Below, in pieces: positions 1-7,497 of a stretch of 11,359 bases of DNA. The notes beneath the pieces are model-generated. The model worked only from the letters and a program-made list of their open reading frames with translations. It did no database searches and was not told the origin of the DNA. This stretch comes from JBDKGH01 sp039798265. Its GTDB lineage: Bacteria > Bacteroidota > Bacteroidia > Flavobacteriales_D > Sanyastnellaceae. The stretch is from positions 1-11,359 of the forward strand of contig JBDKGH010000064.1 of the NCBI GenBank assembly GCA_039798265.1. Reading direction: 5' to 3'. Made by a program: the position numbers and the translations under genes. Position 1 is the first letter of the stretch. The number at the start of each line of letters is the position of its first letter.

Positions 1-277
1 GCATGGCTATGCCACTGAGGTCTCCTTTCAAATCCATCATCAACACGGGTATTCCTTTGGAAGCCATGTTTTCCGCAATCACTTGAAGGGTCACTGTTTT
101 TCCAGTTCCCGTAGCACCCGCGATTAAACCATGTCTGTTCAGTGTTTTTAAAGGAATGCGCACTTTCGCTTCGCCAATGGGCGATCCGTCTAATAAGGCC
201 GACCCCAGCTCAAGGTAATCTCCTTTAAAGGCATATCCTTCACTGATGTGCTGAACAAATGATTCTTTGCGTTCCAT
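1..277 (-). CDS. HerA/DUF853 (YjgR-like) family ATPase, N-terminal part; gene runs off the window
   Basis: Reading the minus strand from ATG at 277 gives 92 codons open to the window edge, so only the N-terminus is present. It starts MERKESFVQHISEGYAF. A Walker A P-loop, GATGTGKT, lies near residues 54-61, after an NRHGLIAG lead-in. A following strand, MMDLKGDLSG (about residues 80-89), matches the conserved D-x-K-G-D-L-S-G segment of the DUF853 branch of HerA/FtsK-like P-loop ATPases, represented by E. coli YjgR. Related HerA proteins are hexameric DNA translocases; the cellular role of the DUF853 branch is poorly defined, so no precise function is inferred. It is the last of a run of minus-strand genes, 104 bp after the small membrane protein gene, and no clear promoter is seen in that gap. 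Family assignment is confident from the P-loop and its surroundings. Confidence 0.85.
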   Translation of the reverse strand, partial: MERKESFVQHISEGYAFKGDYLELGSALLDGSPIGEAKVRIPLKTLNRHGLIAGATGTGKTVTLQVIAENMASKGIPVLMMDLKGDLSGIAM

Positions 278-381
278 CTTTCCTTCGATTTACTGTTCGA
301 AAAGTACAATGGACTTTTAGCATCCTTCAGGAAGAATAAGAGCTTTTTTCCACAACGGTAAAAAGGAAAAACAAACCGAGC

Positions 382-663
382 TCAGGCTTTGAAATACCGA
401 ACAAAACCGGAGAAAAGTGCACCCAATATCAGCAGTATTTCGTGCACCGATAATACGATGAGCCAATAGCCCCAAGCTACAAAGGCTTCCTCGCCATGCA
501 CCGCTGACAGCAATAGATAAAGGAAGAAAAGTGAATAAATACTCAGCACCGACACATGTGCAATCAACCACGATTTTCCTCTTTTTTGTAGGTAAAAAAA
601 GAGAAAGGTTGTGCCCAATACAGCGCACACTCCAAGCATTAATAATTGATTGTCCGAAATCAT
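382..663 (-). CDS. small integral membrane protein, 93 aa, unknown function
   Basis: The frame stays open upstream to 774, but an earlier start would overlap the end of the 693-3251 gene. The ATG at 663 (MISDNQLLML) leaves a 29-bp gap and begins directly before a hydrophobic segment, so I chose it. The 93-residue product has about three membrane-spanning stretches: residues 5-23, 32-54 and 58-82. A short basic loop (QKRGKSW) follows the first and an acidic stretch (HGEE) precedes the third; the C-terminus ends in RYFKA. I recognise no family and no catalytic motif. It sits 29 bp after the secreted FG-GAP protein gene on the same strand, so co-transcription is plausible, but a functional link is unproven. 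Coding status is supported by consistent hydrophobic patterning and tight packing, not by a recognised homologue. Confidence 0.65.
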   Translation of the reverse strand: MISDNQLLMLGVCAVLGTTFLFFYLQKRGKSWLIAHVSVLSIYSLFFLYLLLSAVHGEEAFVAWGYWLIVLSVHEILLILGALFSGFVRYFKA

Positions 664-692
664 GAGTAGTCGAAGATAGGCATTTCTTTCGG

Positions 693-3251
693 CTAATGCA
701 CCACTTCGAATCGTACTACTTTTTTCTCCCCATTCACCAGTTCTGCTTGAAGAATATAACTTCCATTGGCCCAATCGTTCAAGAAGAGCTCAAACTGAGA
801 GGCGCCTATTTTCTGATCAGCGACCGCACGGCCTAACCCATCGAATACGTGCATGCTAGCGATAACAATGGGTGACTGAACAATGCATCTTTCAGCGGCG
901 GGGCTTGGATATACATTCAAGGTCATTGAATTCAATTCAGTTACCGACTGGGGAACGAAGGTGTAATTGATCTGCACTTGGTAGAGGCAGCCATTCGCAT
1001 CGATGATGTCGCAGAAATAATCGCCGGGCGTTACTGGTGTTTCATTCTGTGTGGTAGCTCCTGTATTCCATTGAAAAGAATAGGGACTTACTCCTCCACT
1101 CACCTGCAGCTGAATTTCGCCTGTATTATTATCGATCTCCCACGTAACAATAATGGGACTAGACTCTTGAATATTGGTCTCAGCCTCTATGGTGCATCCT
1201 TGAGAGTCGGTGTATTGATAGGTGTAAGTTCCAGCCATTAGCCCTTCTAGCGAAGGATTGTTGTCAGCCGCTACACAAGGCGCTACTCCACCACTGATCA
1301 GGAGTTCTACGTGTCCGGTGTTCAACCCATTGCACAGTACATCTGAAGGAAGCAGTGTTATAAATAACGGTTCAGGCGCATCGAGGTAGATTTCTTCTTG
1401 GCGCTGACAGCCATTGATGTCGCGAAGCCATAAAGTATAGACTCCTTCGCCCACCTGGTTTAGGGCCGTGCCCATTTCATCTGTGTTCCAAATGGTCAGT
1501 TGGTAGTCGTTCGGATTTAATAATTCTATTATTCCATCTTCACTGTTAGCACACGAAGGAGCTACTACTCCTATCAATGGTGAAATCGGCGCTGTGAAAT
1601 AAATGGACACTTCGGGAGTGGTATAAGTCGCATCATTCCAAGTGGTAGTAGCCATATAACTTCCAGTTTGGGAAACCCACCGGCCCTGACCTACTACCCC
1701 ATCATTCCAAATGGTTTGGCCCAATAAAGTAGCTTCCAAGTATAAGCTATCGCCTTCGCAAAGCACACTATACGGTTCGTACACAAGATCATTTTGAACG
1801 GAAGAGCCTTCTAAAATATCTAAATGTTGATTGACTGCTAATGCATAAAAATGATCCACCAAGCCTGAGGGCCATTCGATGATGAGGCTATCCACTGAAG
1901 CCTCAGAGCCTAATCCAAAGAAGAGTTTATCGGAGTTTTGACTCATGTAATTGTCGCCGCAAAAGGTGTATTTGGTTTGACAGCTTCCACTGCTATATAG
2001 CTTCACCCATGAGCCGATACCTTCCCTATTACTTTGAATACCGGTTAGCGATATGGTTAGGTGGTGATTGGTAGTGCTGTTGTGTTGCCACACTTTCGAT
2101 TGTTGTGGAAAATCATTGTTCACCACCATATCGGGCAATCCATCGTTATTCAAATCGCCCAAGGCGTTAGAATAAGATCTCCAATTGTCTGCGGTAGCGC
2201 CGGCAATGCTGGTTTGGGTAAAGGTGCTGTTCCCATTATTGCGATAAAGCTTGTTTTGATCACTCAGCTGCGGGTTGTTATCAACCACATAAATATCTTC
2301 CCATCCATCGAGATCAAAATCGATCCATAAGGCACCCCAACAAACGGAATTAAAAGCTACACCTGCCGAAACGCCTATATCCGTGAATTGATTGTTGCCA
2401 TCGTTGCGGTAAAGTCTATTTCCATCGCTCGTATTGGAAATGTAAACATCCATATCCCCATCGCGATCAAAGTCGGCAAAGGAGCTACTCATGCTTTCCA
2501 TTTCATAATCAAATCCTGCGGCTTCTGAAATATCGGTGAATGCACCGGTGCCATCGTTCAGGTAAAGGGAATTGCGGGTATTTTTATCATTGGCCACAAA
2601 TATATCTGGCCATAAATCATGATTGATATCTACGAATGAGCTCTGGAAGCTTCTTCGCGCCATATCATTGGCTATTGTTTCATCGGTCACATCGGTAAAA
2701 GTGCCATCACCATTGTTGTGCAATATCCAATTGGTATCGCCATTGAAATGTTCCCAGTTGGAGATGTAAATATCCAACCACCCATCGCGGTCATAATCGC
2801 CAAAGCTGCCTCCGTGGGTAAAAACGGTGTTGGTTTGTGGTATGTTGGCCGCCAATGTTACATCTGTAAACTGCCAATTGCCATCGTTGCGAAACAAGCC
2901 CGTGGTGCTCATCATGCGGGTAACGAGCATGTCTTTGTCTCCATCGTTGTCATAGTCGGCCCAGATGATAGACTTCACCGCTTCATTCATCCAAATAGGC
3001 GAAGGCAGCTCCATTAATTGGCCGCTATTATTTTTATAAAATCGGGGTTGATTTTGATCATTGGCAAAGCTTATATCGTCCCATCCGTCGTTATCGAAAT
3101 CGACAAAGGACACTCCCGTACCATTGTAAACAAAGGTCGGGTACACCGAAACTCCTTGTGCAGTCGTAACATCGGTAAAGAGCTGAGCAAATGCAAGGTT
3201 GTTCAGGCAAGCAAGTAGTACGACCACACAGGTAAAGGAATACCTGTTCAT
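693..3251 (-). CDS. secreted FG-GAP/VCBS beta-propeller protein with ASPIC/UnbV domain, SprB-like repeats and T9SS type A sorting domain
   Basis: This 852-residue protein starts with a signal peptide (residues 1-22, likely cut after AFA). Seven calcium-loop motifs of the D-x-D-x-D-G-x-x-D kind lie at about residues 51, 99, 152, 208, 260, 311 and 366, each linked to an L-Y-R-N-D-G-N-x-x-F-T-D type strand. This is the FG-GAP/VCBS pattern, and seven copies suggest one seven-bladed propeller. Residues 410-480 form an ASPIC/UnbV (CRTAC1-like) domain with FFGLGSEASVDSLIIEWPSG. Residues 487-555 look Ig-like. Three SprB-like repeats with GGVxPY, G-x-Y and D-x-NGC signatures span about 560-766. The last ~77 residues (LNVYPSP... 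FDGLGR... NGSYIL... VVRFEV) match a T9SS type A sorting domain. The product is therefore probably exported across the outer membrane and surface-attached or released. Its ligand is unknown; adhesion or carbohydrate binding is only a guess. Confidence 0.92.
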   Translation of the reverse strand: MNRYSFTCVVVLLACLNNLAFAQLFTDVTTAQGVSVYPTFVYNGTGVSFVDFDNDGWDDISFANDQNQPRFYKNNSGQLMELPSPIWMNEAVKSIIWADYDNDGDKDMLVTRMMSTTGLFRNDGNWQFTDVTLAANIPQTNTVFTHGGSFGDYDRDGWLDIYISNWEHFNGDTNWILHNNGDGTFTDVTDETIANDMARRSFQSSFVDINHDLWPDIFVANDKNTRNSLYLNDGTGAFTDISEAAGFDYEMESMSSSFADFDRDGDMDVYISNTSDGNRLYRNDGNNQFTDIGVSAGVAFNSVCWGALWIDFDLDGWEDIYVVDNNPQLSDQNKLYRNNGNSTFTQTSIAGATADNWRSYSNALGDLNNDGLPDMVVNNDFPQQSKVWQHNSTTNHHLTISLTGIQSNREGIGSWVKLYSSGSCQTKYTFCGDNYMSQNSDKLFFGLGSEASVDSLIIEWPSGLVDHFYALAVNQHLDILEGSSVQNDLVYEPYSVLCEGDSLYLEATLLGQTIWNDGVVGQGRWVSQTGSYMATTTWNDATYTTPEVSIYFTAPISPLIGVVAPSCANSEDGIIELLNPNDYQLTIWNTDEMGTALNQVGEGVYTLWLRDINGCQRQEEIYLDAPEPLFITLLPSDVLCNGLNTGHVELLISGGVAPCVAADNNPSLEGLMAGTYTYQYTDSQGCTIEAETNIQESSPIIVTWEIDNNTGEIQLQVSGGVSPYSFQWNTGATTQNETPVTPGDYFCDIIDANGCLYQVQINYTFVPQSVTELNSMTLNVYPSPAAERCIVQSPIVIASMHVFDGLGRAVADQKIGASQFELFLNDWANGSYILQAELVNGEKKVVRFEVVH

Positions 3252-3255
3252 GGCA

Positions 3256-3329
3256 AGTCAATAAATTAGTTAAGGTTCGCATGAGCCTGCAAGAGCATCA
3301 CGCGAAACGAATATAATCATTTATTGACT
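3256..3329. repeat. perfect 11-bp inverted repeat with a 52-bp spacer, between helicase and FG-GAP genes
   Basis: AGTCAATAAAT at 3256-3266 is matched exactly by its reverse complement ATTTATTGACT at 3319-3329. A second, shorter pair nests inside: TTCGC at 3276-3280 and GCGAA at 3302-3306. The structure fills most of the 99-bp gap after the helicase stop and before the FG-GAP protein ATG (both minus strand). On the minus strand the arm nearer the ATG ends only 4 bases before it. It could be a long imperfect RNA hairpin in an intergenic transcript or paired protein-binding sites. No T-run follows, so a classical terminator is unlikely. Confidence 0.6.
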
Positions 3330-3350
3330 GAAACTACCTTTGGTTGAAAA

Positions 3351-4715
3351 CTAAGATTTCTTTTTATCCCAACGTTTGCCCTTTTTCTTCGGGCGAGCTG
3401 GCCCTGCCGAGGTCTTCCCTCCTTTTGAGGCGGGCTTAGCTGCTGCTTTCTTCACCGGCTTTTTCATCGGTGGACGCGGGTTTTTCTTCTCGTGAAAGGC
3501 TCCTTTAAAGTCGGGGTCTTCTAAGCGTTTCTGACGGTCTATTTCGCGCATTTGATCTTGGTGTTCATCAAATGGCGTTTTTTCAACCACTATTTCGCCT
3601 GGCAAATCCACCCGCGCTATGGGCTGTTTAATCAGCTCTTCAATTTTTTTCACGTGGTATTCTTCCGAAACATCCATGAAACTAATGGCAGTTCCTGTTT
3701 TAAAGGCGCGACCCGTGCGTCCTATGCGGTGCACATAGTCATCATACTGCGTGGGGATATTGAAGTTAATAACGTGGCTCACCTCAGTTACATCAATGCC
3801 TCGGGCACTAACATCGGTGCTCACCAATACGCGTACATCGCCCGATTTAAAATCGTCGATGGCGTTCATCCGCGCATTTTGTCCTTTATTACTGTGTAAA
3901 AAACGAACCTCGCCCACGTCTATGCGCTCGAGGTATTTGGCTATTTGCGTGGCGATGTCTTTGGTCGAAACAAAGATCATCACGCGTTTGTACTCCTCGC
4001 GGTCCTTCAGCATGCGCAACAAAAGTTGGAGCTTGGCTTTAAAATTAGGAACCGGATACACCCACTGCGCCACCGTATTGGCGGGCGTTGCGGGTGGCGA
4101 TACTTCCAATCGCGAGGGGAACAATAAAAAGTTATCCGATATACGTTCCACCTTCGGAGGGAAAGTGGCTGAAAAAAGCAATTGCTGTTTTTTCTGTGGT
4201 ATTTTTTCCTGCACCTCGCGCAACTGCGGCCAAAAGCCCATATCCATCATTCGGTCGCATTCATCGAGCACAATGAATTTAATTTTCTTCGGACCGATCA
4301 CCCGCTTGGCATAGATTTCTAAAAAACGACCGGGTGTGGCCACTATGATGTCCACGCCTTTTTCAATTACATCCATCTGAGCTTTCGGACCTACACCGCC
4401 ATAAAGGGCTACCCAACGCAAATCGGTGTATTTAGCCAGTTGAGCAATGGTTTTTTCTACCTGAACAACTAATTCTTTGGTAGGCACCAAAATAAGGCAG
4501 CGCGGTTCCATCCCTTGGGCATATTTCAAGGTTTGGAGGATGGGCAAAAGGTAAGCTGCCGTTTTTCCCGTTCCCGTTTGGGCAATACCAATGAGGTCTT
4601 GCCCTGCCAAAATACGAGGAATGGCTTTTTCCTGAATCTCAGTAGGGACGGTGATTCCAGCCTCTTCCAAGGCATTTAAAAATTGGCGCGTAATCTTAAG
4701 CTCTTCAAAAGTCAT
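3351..4715 (-). CDS. DEAD-box ATP-dependent RNA helicase (DECD variant)
   Basis: The 454-residue protein carries the full DEAD-box motif set in order: Q motif (F3 and Q28), motif I AQTGTGKT (45-52), Ia PTKEL (78-82), GG (106-107), Ib TPGR (127-130), motif II DECD (151-154), motif III SAT (182-184), motif IV around MIFVSTK (246-252), motif V STDVSARGID (299-308) and motif VI HRIGRTGR (329-336). Two RecA-like domains are thus complete. A lysine- and proline-rich tail (about 408-454) is a probable RNA-binding extension, as in RhlE-type helicases. The family unwinds short RNA duplexes using ATP, in ribosome assembly or RNA decay. Motif II reads DECD instead of DEAD. The gene diverges from the acyltransferase gene, and a TACCTTTG box ends 4 bases before its ATG. 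RhlE-like is the best guess; the exact subfamily is unsure. Confidence 0.95.
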   Translation of the reverse strand: MTFEELKITRQFLNALEEAGITVPTEIQEKAIPRILAGQDLIGIAQTGTGKTAAYLLPILQTLKYAQGMEPRCLILVPTKELVVQVEKTIAQLAKYTDLRWVALYGGVGPKAQMDVIEKGVDIIVATPGRFLEIYAKRVIGPKKIKFIVLDECDRMMDMGFWPQLREVQEKIPQKKQQLLFSATFPPKVERISDNFLLFPSRLEVSPPATPANTVAQWVYPVPNFKAKLQLLLRMLKDREEYKRVMIFVSTKDIATQIAKYLERIDVGEVRFLHSNKGQNARMNAIDDFKSGDVRVLVSTDVSARGIDVTEVSHVINFNIPTQYDDYVHRIGRTGRAFKTGTAISFMDVSEEYHVKKIEELIKQPIARVDLPGEIVVEKTPFDEHQDQMREIDRQKRLEDPDFKGAFHEKKNPRPPMKKPVKKAAAKPASKGGKTSAGPARPKKKGKRWDKKKS

Positions 4716-4719
4716 GGGG

Positions 4720-4727
4720 CAAAGGTA
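4720..4727 (-). promoter_or_regulatory. candidate Bacteroidota -7 box (TACCTTTG) for the DEAD-box helicase
   Basis: On the minus strand TACCTTTG fits the TAnnTTTG consensus of the Bacteroidota primary sigma factor and ends 4 bases before the helicase ATG at 4715. No TTG is found 19 bases upstream, so the -33 part is weak. If used, the transcript would be leaderless or nearly so. Confidence 0.4.
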
Positions 4728-4761
4728 GGTCTACATTCGTGTTTCATATTACTTTCGCTTT

Positions 4762-5979
4762 ATGAACGACTCCCCTATTGACGTCCATAACTTTGATAGT
4801 ATCCGCCCCTACAACGATGCGGAGCTAGCCCAAGCCATCGAGCGAATACTCGAAGAGCCAGGGCTTTACAAAATGCTCAAGTGGGTATATCCCGGTTTGA
4901 GCAAGGCCGCCATTCAAAAAATGATGCGCGCCGTAAAAACCGTAGAAGAGTTTCAATCGGAAATTTCAGGCCCTACCTTTAAAACGGTAATCCAAACTAC
5001 CACCAGCGGCCTCACTTTTACCAATATGGATAGCCTCGACAAAAACAAAGCGTATTTGTTTTTGTCCAACCACCGCGACATTATCCTCGACAGCGCACTC
5101 TTAAATGTGAGCCTCTTGGAAAAGGGCTATCCCACCACCCAAATCGCTATCGGCGATAATCTCTTGCAGAAAAAAGTGGTCGAAGACATTGTGCGCAGCA
5201 ACAAAAACTTCATTGTGAACCGCAATGTGAGCGCCAAAGAAGTGTATTTCTATTCACTGCGCCTGTCGAACTACATTCACAAAACGATTTTTCAAGATAA
5301 CTCTTCCATCTGGATAGCTCAGCGCGAAGGCCGCAGTAAAGATGGTGACGACCGCACGGCCACAGGCCTTTTGAAGATGTTCACCATGAGTAACCCGGGC
5401 GAAATCGAAGATACCTTGTCGCAATTGAGCATGGTGCCCATGGCTGTGAGTTATGAGTACGATCCCTGCGATATTCTCAAAACCAATGAGCTCATGCACC
5501 TCAAAGTGTTCGGGGCCTATGAGAAAAAACCCTTCGAAGATTTTCACAGCATGATTACCGGTATTACCGGTCACAAGGGCCGTGTCAATATTTCCGTGGG
5601 CAATTCGCTGATCGAATCCATTGAGCAAATGCGCGGCATTCAGAACAAAAACGAGAAGTTCAAGTTCCTCACGCGCCAAATTGACTTGGAAATGCACCGC
5701 ATTTATAAGTTGTGGCCTACGAATTATATCGCCTACGACTTATTGAACGGCACCAAAGAGTACAAAGAGCACTACAGCAACATTCAAAAAATTGCCTTTG
5801 GCAATTACATCCGCGCCAATGTGATCAAGCTCAACCTTCACCGCCGCAAAACCGAGCTGCCTCGCGAAGGATTTACCAAAATGGCCCGTGAAATCATGTT
5901 GCAGATGTATGCCAACCCTGTAACCAACCACCGAATAGTGGCGCAACAGCACAGTGCGCAGGTAGCTTCGGTGAGCTAA
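4762..5979 (+). CDS. lysophospholipid acyltransferase-like protein (annotated in Bacteroidota as 1-acyl-sn-glycerol-3-phosphate acyltransferase)
   Basis: The 405-residue product has the ordered blocks of the PlsC/LPLAT superfamily. Block I is FLSNHRDIILDSALLN with H104, D106 and D110. Block II is NFIVNR with R154. Block III is AQREGRSKDG (187-196), the counterpart of the F-P-E-G-T-R-S block. Block IV is VPMAVSYEYDP around P226. The N-terminus FDSIRPYNDAE resembles Bacteroidota members of this family as I remember them. The superfamily moves an acyl chain onto lysophospholipid or glycerol phosphate at the inner membrane; substrate cannot be read from the sequence. The catalytic His-Asp spacing is H-x5-D (H104 to D110), not the usual H-x4-D. 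There is no clear transmembrane helix. It diverges from the helicase gene and lies 27 bp before a lipoprotein gene and close to accD, which fits a lipid or envelope role. Confidence 0.85.
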   Translation: MNDSPIDVHNFDSIRPYNDAELAQAIERILEEPGLYKMLKWVYPGLSKAAIQKMMRAVKTVEEFQSEISGPTFKTVIQTTTSGLTFTNMDSLDKNKAYLFLSNHRDIILDSALLNVSLLEKGYPTTQIAIGDNLLQKKVVEDIVRSNKNFIVNRNVSAKEVYFYSLRLSNYIHKTIFQDNSSIWIAQREGRSKDGDDRTATGLLKMFTMSNPGEIEDTLSQLSMVPMAVSYEYDPCDILKTNELMHLKVFGAYEKKPFEDFHSMITGITGHKGRVNISVGNSLIESIEQMRGIQNKNEKFKFLTRQIDLEMHRIYKLWPTNYIAYDLLNGTKEYKEHYSNIQKIAFGNYIRANVIKLNLHRRKTELPREGFTKMAREIMLQMYANPVTNHRIVAQQHSAQVASVS

Positions 5980-5991
5980 TCAGAACTTCTT

Positions 5992-5999
5992 TACCTTTG
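5992..5999 (+). promoter_or_regulatory. candidate -7 box (TACCTTTG) before the lipoprotein gene
   Basis: TACCTTTG fits the TAnnTTTG consensus and lies 7 bases before the ATG at 6007, inside the 27-bp gap after the acyltransferase stop. The expected TTG at 19 bases upstream is absent (a TTC lies slightly farther up). It could give the lipoprotein-accD-membrane protein group its own start with a very short leader, in addition to read-through. Confidence 0.4.
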
Positions 6000-6006
6000 C
6001 GGCCTT

Positions 6007-6615
6007 ATGAAGAAAATTCTTTTCGCATTATCCGCTCTTGCCATCCTCTTCACAGGCTGCACAATTGAGCAAGAATACACCTTCCATGAAAACTGGAGTG
6101 GTACTTACCTCACGCGTGTAGACTTGACCAGCATGGCCGCCCTCAGCGGTGGTGAAGAAGAAAGCCAGCCTTTGTTGAACGATACCATGGTGTCTGAGTT
6201 GCAAACCAAGTACGAAGCAATCCCTGGCATTACCAATGTGCAAACCTCAGGAAAGGATAACATCTTGTTGTCCGGTTTCGACTTTTCGAGTACGGATGCG
6301 CTCAATGCTGCTTTCAAACCAGAAGATGGGGCTGCTACCAGTAGCAACTTGCTTTCGTTTGAACGCAAAGGCAAAAAAGGCCTCGTGGTAAAAGTGGACA
6401 AATCTGCCATGGGCGAAGAGGCCGCCGCAGGCACAGAGCAAATGGGCGAAATGATCACCTTCAAAATCGCTCTTCGTTTTGACAAGAAAATCAAGAAGAT
6501 CAAAAGCAAGGTGGCTACCTTGGACAAGGAAAATAACATTGTTCACCTCGAATTCAATTTTACGCAGCTCAGCGATAAAAATGTGGATTTGAATACGGAA
6601 ATTACCTTGAAATAA
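6007..6615 (+). CDS. predicted lipoprotein, 202 aa, unknown function
   Basis: The N-terminus MKKILFALSALAILFTGC is a type II signal peptide with lipobox FTGC and the lipidated cysteine at residue 18, followed by TIEQEYTF. The mature ~185 residues are soluble, with a central acidic, alanine-rich stretch (EEAAAGTEQMGE) and alternating hydrophobic residues consistent with beta structure. I see no catalytic motif. The C-terminal part (residues ~155-202: KIKSKVATLDKENNIVHLEFNF and on) reads like a self-contained beta fold. I do not recognise a named family; it resembles uncharacterised lipoproteins common in Flavobacteriales. It is 27 bp after the acyltransferase gene and 33 bp before accD on the same strand, so it is probably part of their operon. 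Residues after the cysteine (TIEQ) give no clear localisation signal. Confidence 0.8.
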   Translation: MKKILFALSALAILFTGCTIEQEYTFHENWSGTYLTRVDLTSMAALSGGEEESQPLLNDTMVSELQTKYEAIPGITNVQTSGKDNILLSGFDFSSTDALNAAFKPEDGAATSSNLLSFERKGKKGLVVKVDKSAMGEEAAAGTEQMGEMITFKIALRFDKKIKKIKSKVATLDKENNIVHLEFNFTQLSDKNVDLNTEITLK

Positions 6616-6648
6616 CCTTAATTCGCACTCCTTTACAAGCATTGTACT

Positions 6649-7497
6649 ATGAGTTGGTTTAAACGCATAAAGACCGGTATCACTACCAAAAGCAAAGAGA
6701 AAAAGGAAATCCCAGAGGGCCTTTGGTATCAGTGTCCTGAGTGTAAAAACGTCATGACTTCCGAGCAGCACGCAGAAAACGATTGGACCTGCAGCAAGTG
6801 CGATTACCATGAAAAAATTGGTAGCTGGGAATACTTCTCTATTCTATTCGATGAAAACGAATACGAAGAGATCGCTGAAAACATGACCAGTGGTGACCCG
6901 CTGGAATTTACCGATACGAAAAACTACAAAGACCGCATCAAAACCACCATCAATAAAACCGGGTTGAAAGACGCTTTGCGTGTAGGCTTGGGAAATATTG
7001 AAGGGGAAAAAGCGGTGATCGCCTGTATGGACTTCGGTTTCATTGGCGGATCAATGGGTTCAGTAGTAGGTGAAAAATTTGCCAAAGGCGTTGACGTTGC
7101 TATCAAAAACAACTGTCCATTTATCTGCATCTCCAAAAGTGGTGGTGCACGTATGATGGAAGCGGGTTTCTCGCTCATGCAAATGGCCAAAACATCGGCT
7201 AAGTTGACCCAGCTTGCTGAAAAACAACTGCCATACGTTTCTATATTGACCGATCCCACTACGGGTGGTGTTACGGCTTCTTTCGCCATGCTCGGCGATA
7301 TCAACATTGCCGAACCCAAAGCCTTGATCGGTTTTGCTGGCCCTCGTGTGGTGAAAGAAACCATTGGTAAAGACCTTCCACAAGGTTTCCAAAGTTCTGA
7401 GTTCGTCTTGGAACACGGCTTCCTCGATTATATCGTTCCCCGCAAGGAGATGAAAAAGAAATTGGCGCTGTCGTTGAAATTTTTCAAAATCGACTAA
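6649..7497 (+). CDS. accD: acetyl-CoA carboxylase carboxyltransferase subunit beta
   Basis: The product has 282 residues, close to the usual ~285. It starts with a four-cysteine zinc ribbon, C29-P-E-C32 and C48-S-K-C51, typical of bacterial AccD. The crotonase-like carboxyltransferase core follows, with DFGFIGGSMGSVVGEKFA, SGGARMMEAGFSLMQMAKTS, PTTGGVTASFAMLGD, AEPKALIGFAGPRVV and LPQGFQSSEFVLEHGFLDYIV, all family landmarks. With AccA it transfers the carboxyl group from carboxybiotin on AccB to acetyl-CoA, giving malonyl-CoA for fatty acid synthesis in the cytoplasm. No accA, accB or accC is in the window. The gene follows the lipoprotein by 33 bp, and its TAA shares one base with the ATG of the next membrane protein gene, indicating co-transcription and possibly translational coupling. 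Confidence 0.97.
   Translation: MSWFKRIKTGITTKSKEKKEIPEGLWYQCPECKNVMTSEQHAENDWTCSKCDYHEKIGSWEYFSILFDENEYEEIAENMTSGDPLEFTDTKNYKDRIKTTINKTGLKDALRVGLGNIEGEKAVIACMDFGFIGGSMGSVVGEKFAKGVDVAIKNNCPFICISKSGGARMMEAGFSLMQMAKTSAKLTQLAEKQLPYVSILTDPTTGGVTASFAMLGDINIAEPKALIGFAGPRVVKETIGKDLPQGFQSSEFVLEHGFLDYIVPRKEMKKKLALSLKFFKID

Noticed and set aside
345..371. TTTTTCC/GGAAAAA hairpin in the gap before the HerA-like gene
   Set aside because: It could form a 7-bp stem with a 13-nt loop, but the stem is weak A-T and no T-run follows on the minus strand, so a terminator call is not justified.
3091..3282. 63-codon minus-strand open frame at the start of the FG-GAP gene
   Set aside because: It overlaps the signal peptide and first repeats of the clearly coding frame and has no recognisable features; a shadow frame.
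3335..3342. TACCTTTG on the plus strand near the end of the helicase gene, a possible antisense promoter
   Set aside because: It matches the -7 consensus but has no TTG 19 bases upstream, and would drive transcription antisense to the helicase. The six fixed bases are expected by chance several times in a window this size.
6247..6810. 187-codon minus-strand open frame across the lipoprotein and accD genes
   Set aside because: It runs antisense to two well-supported genes, including the AccD zinc ribbon, and its product has no domain pattern.
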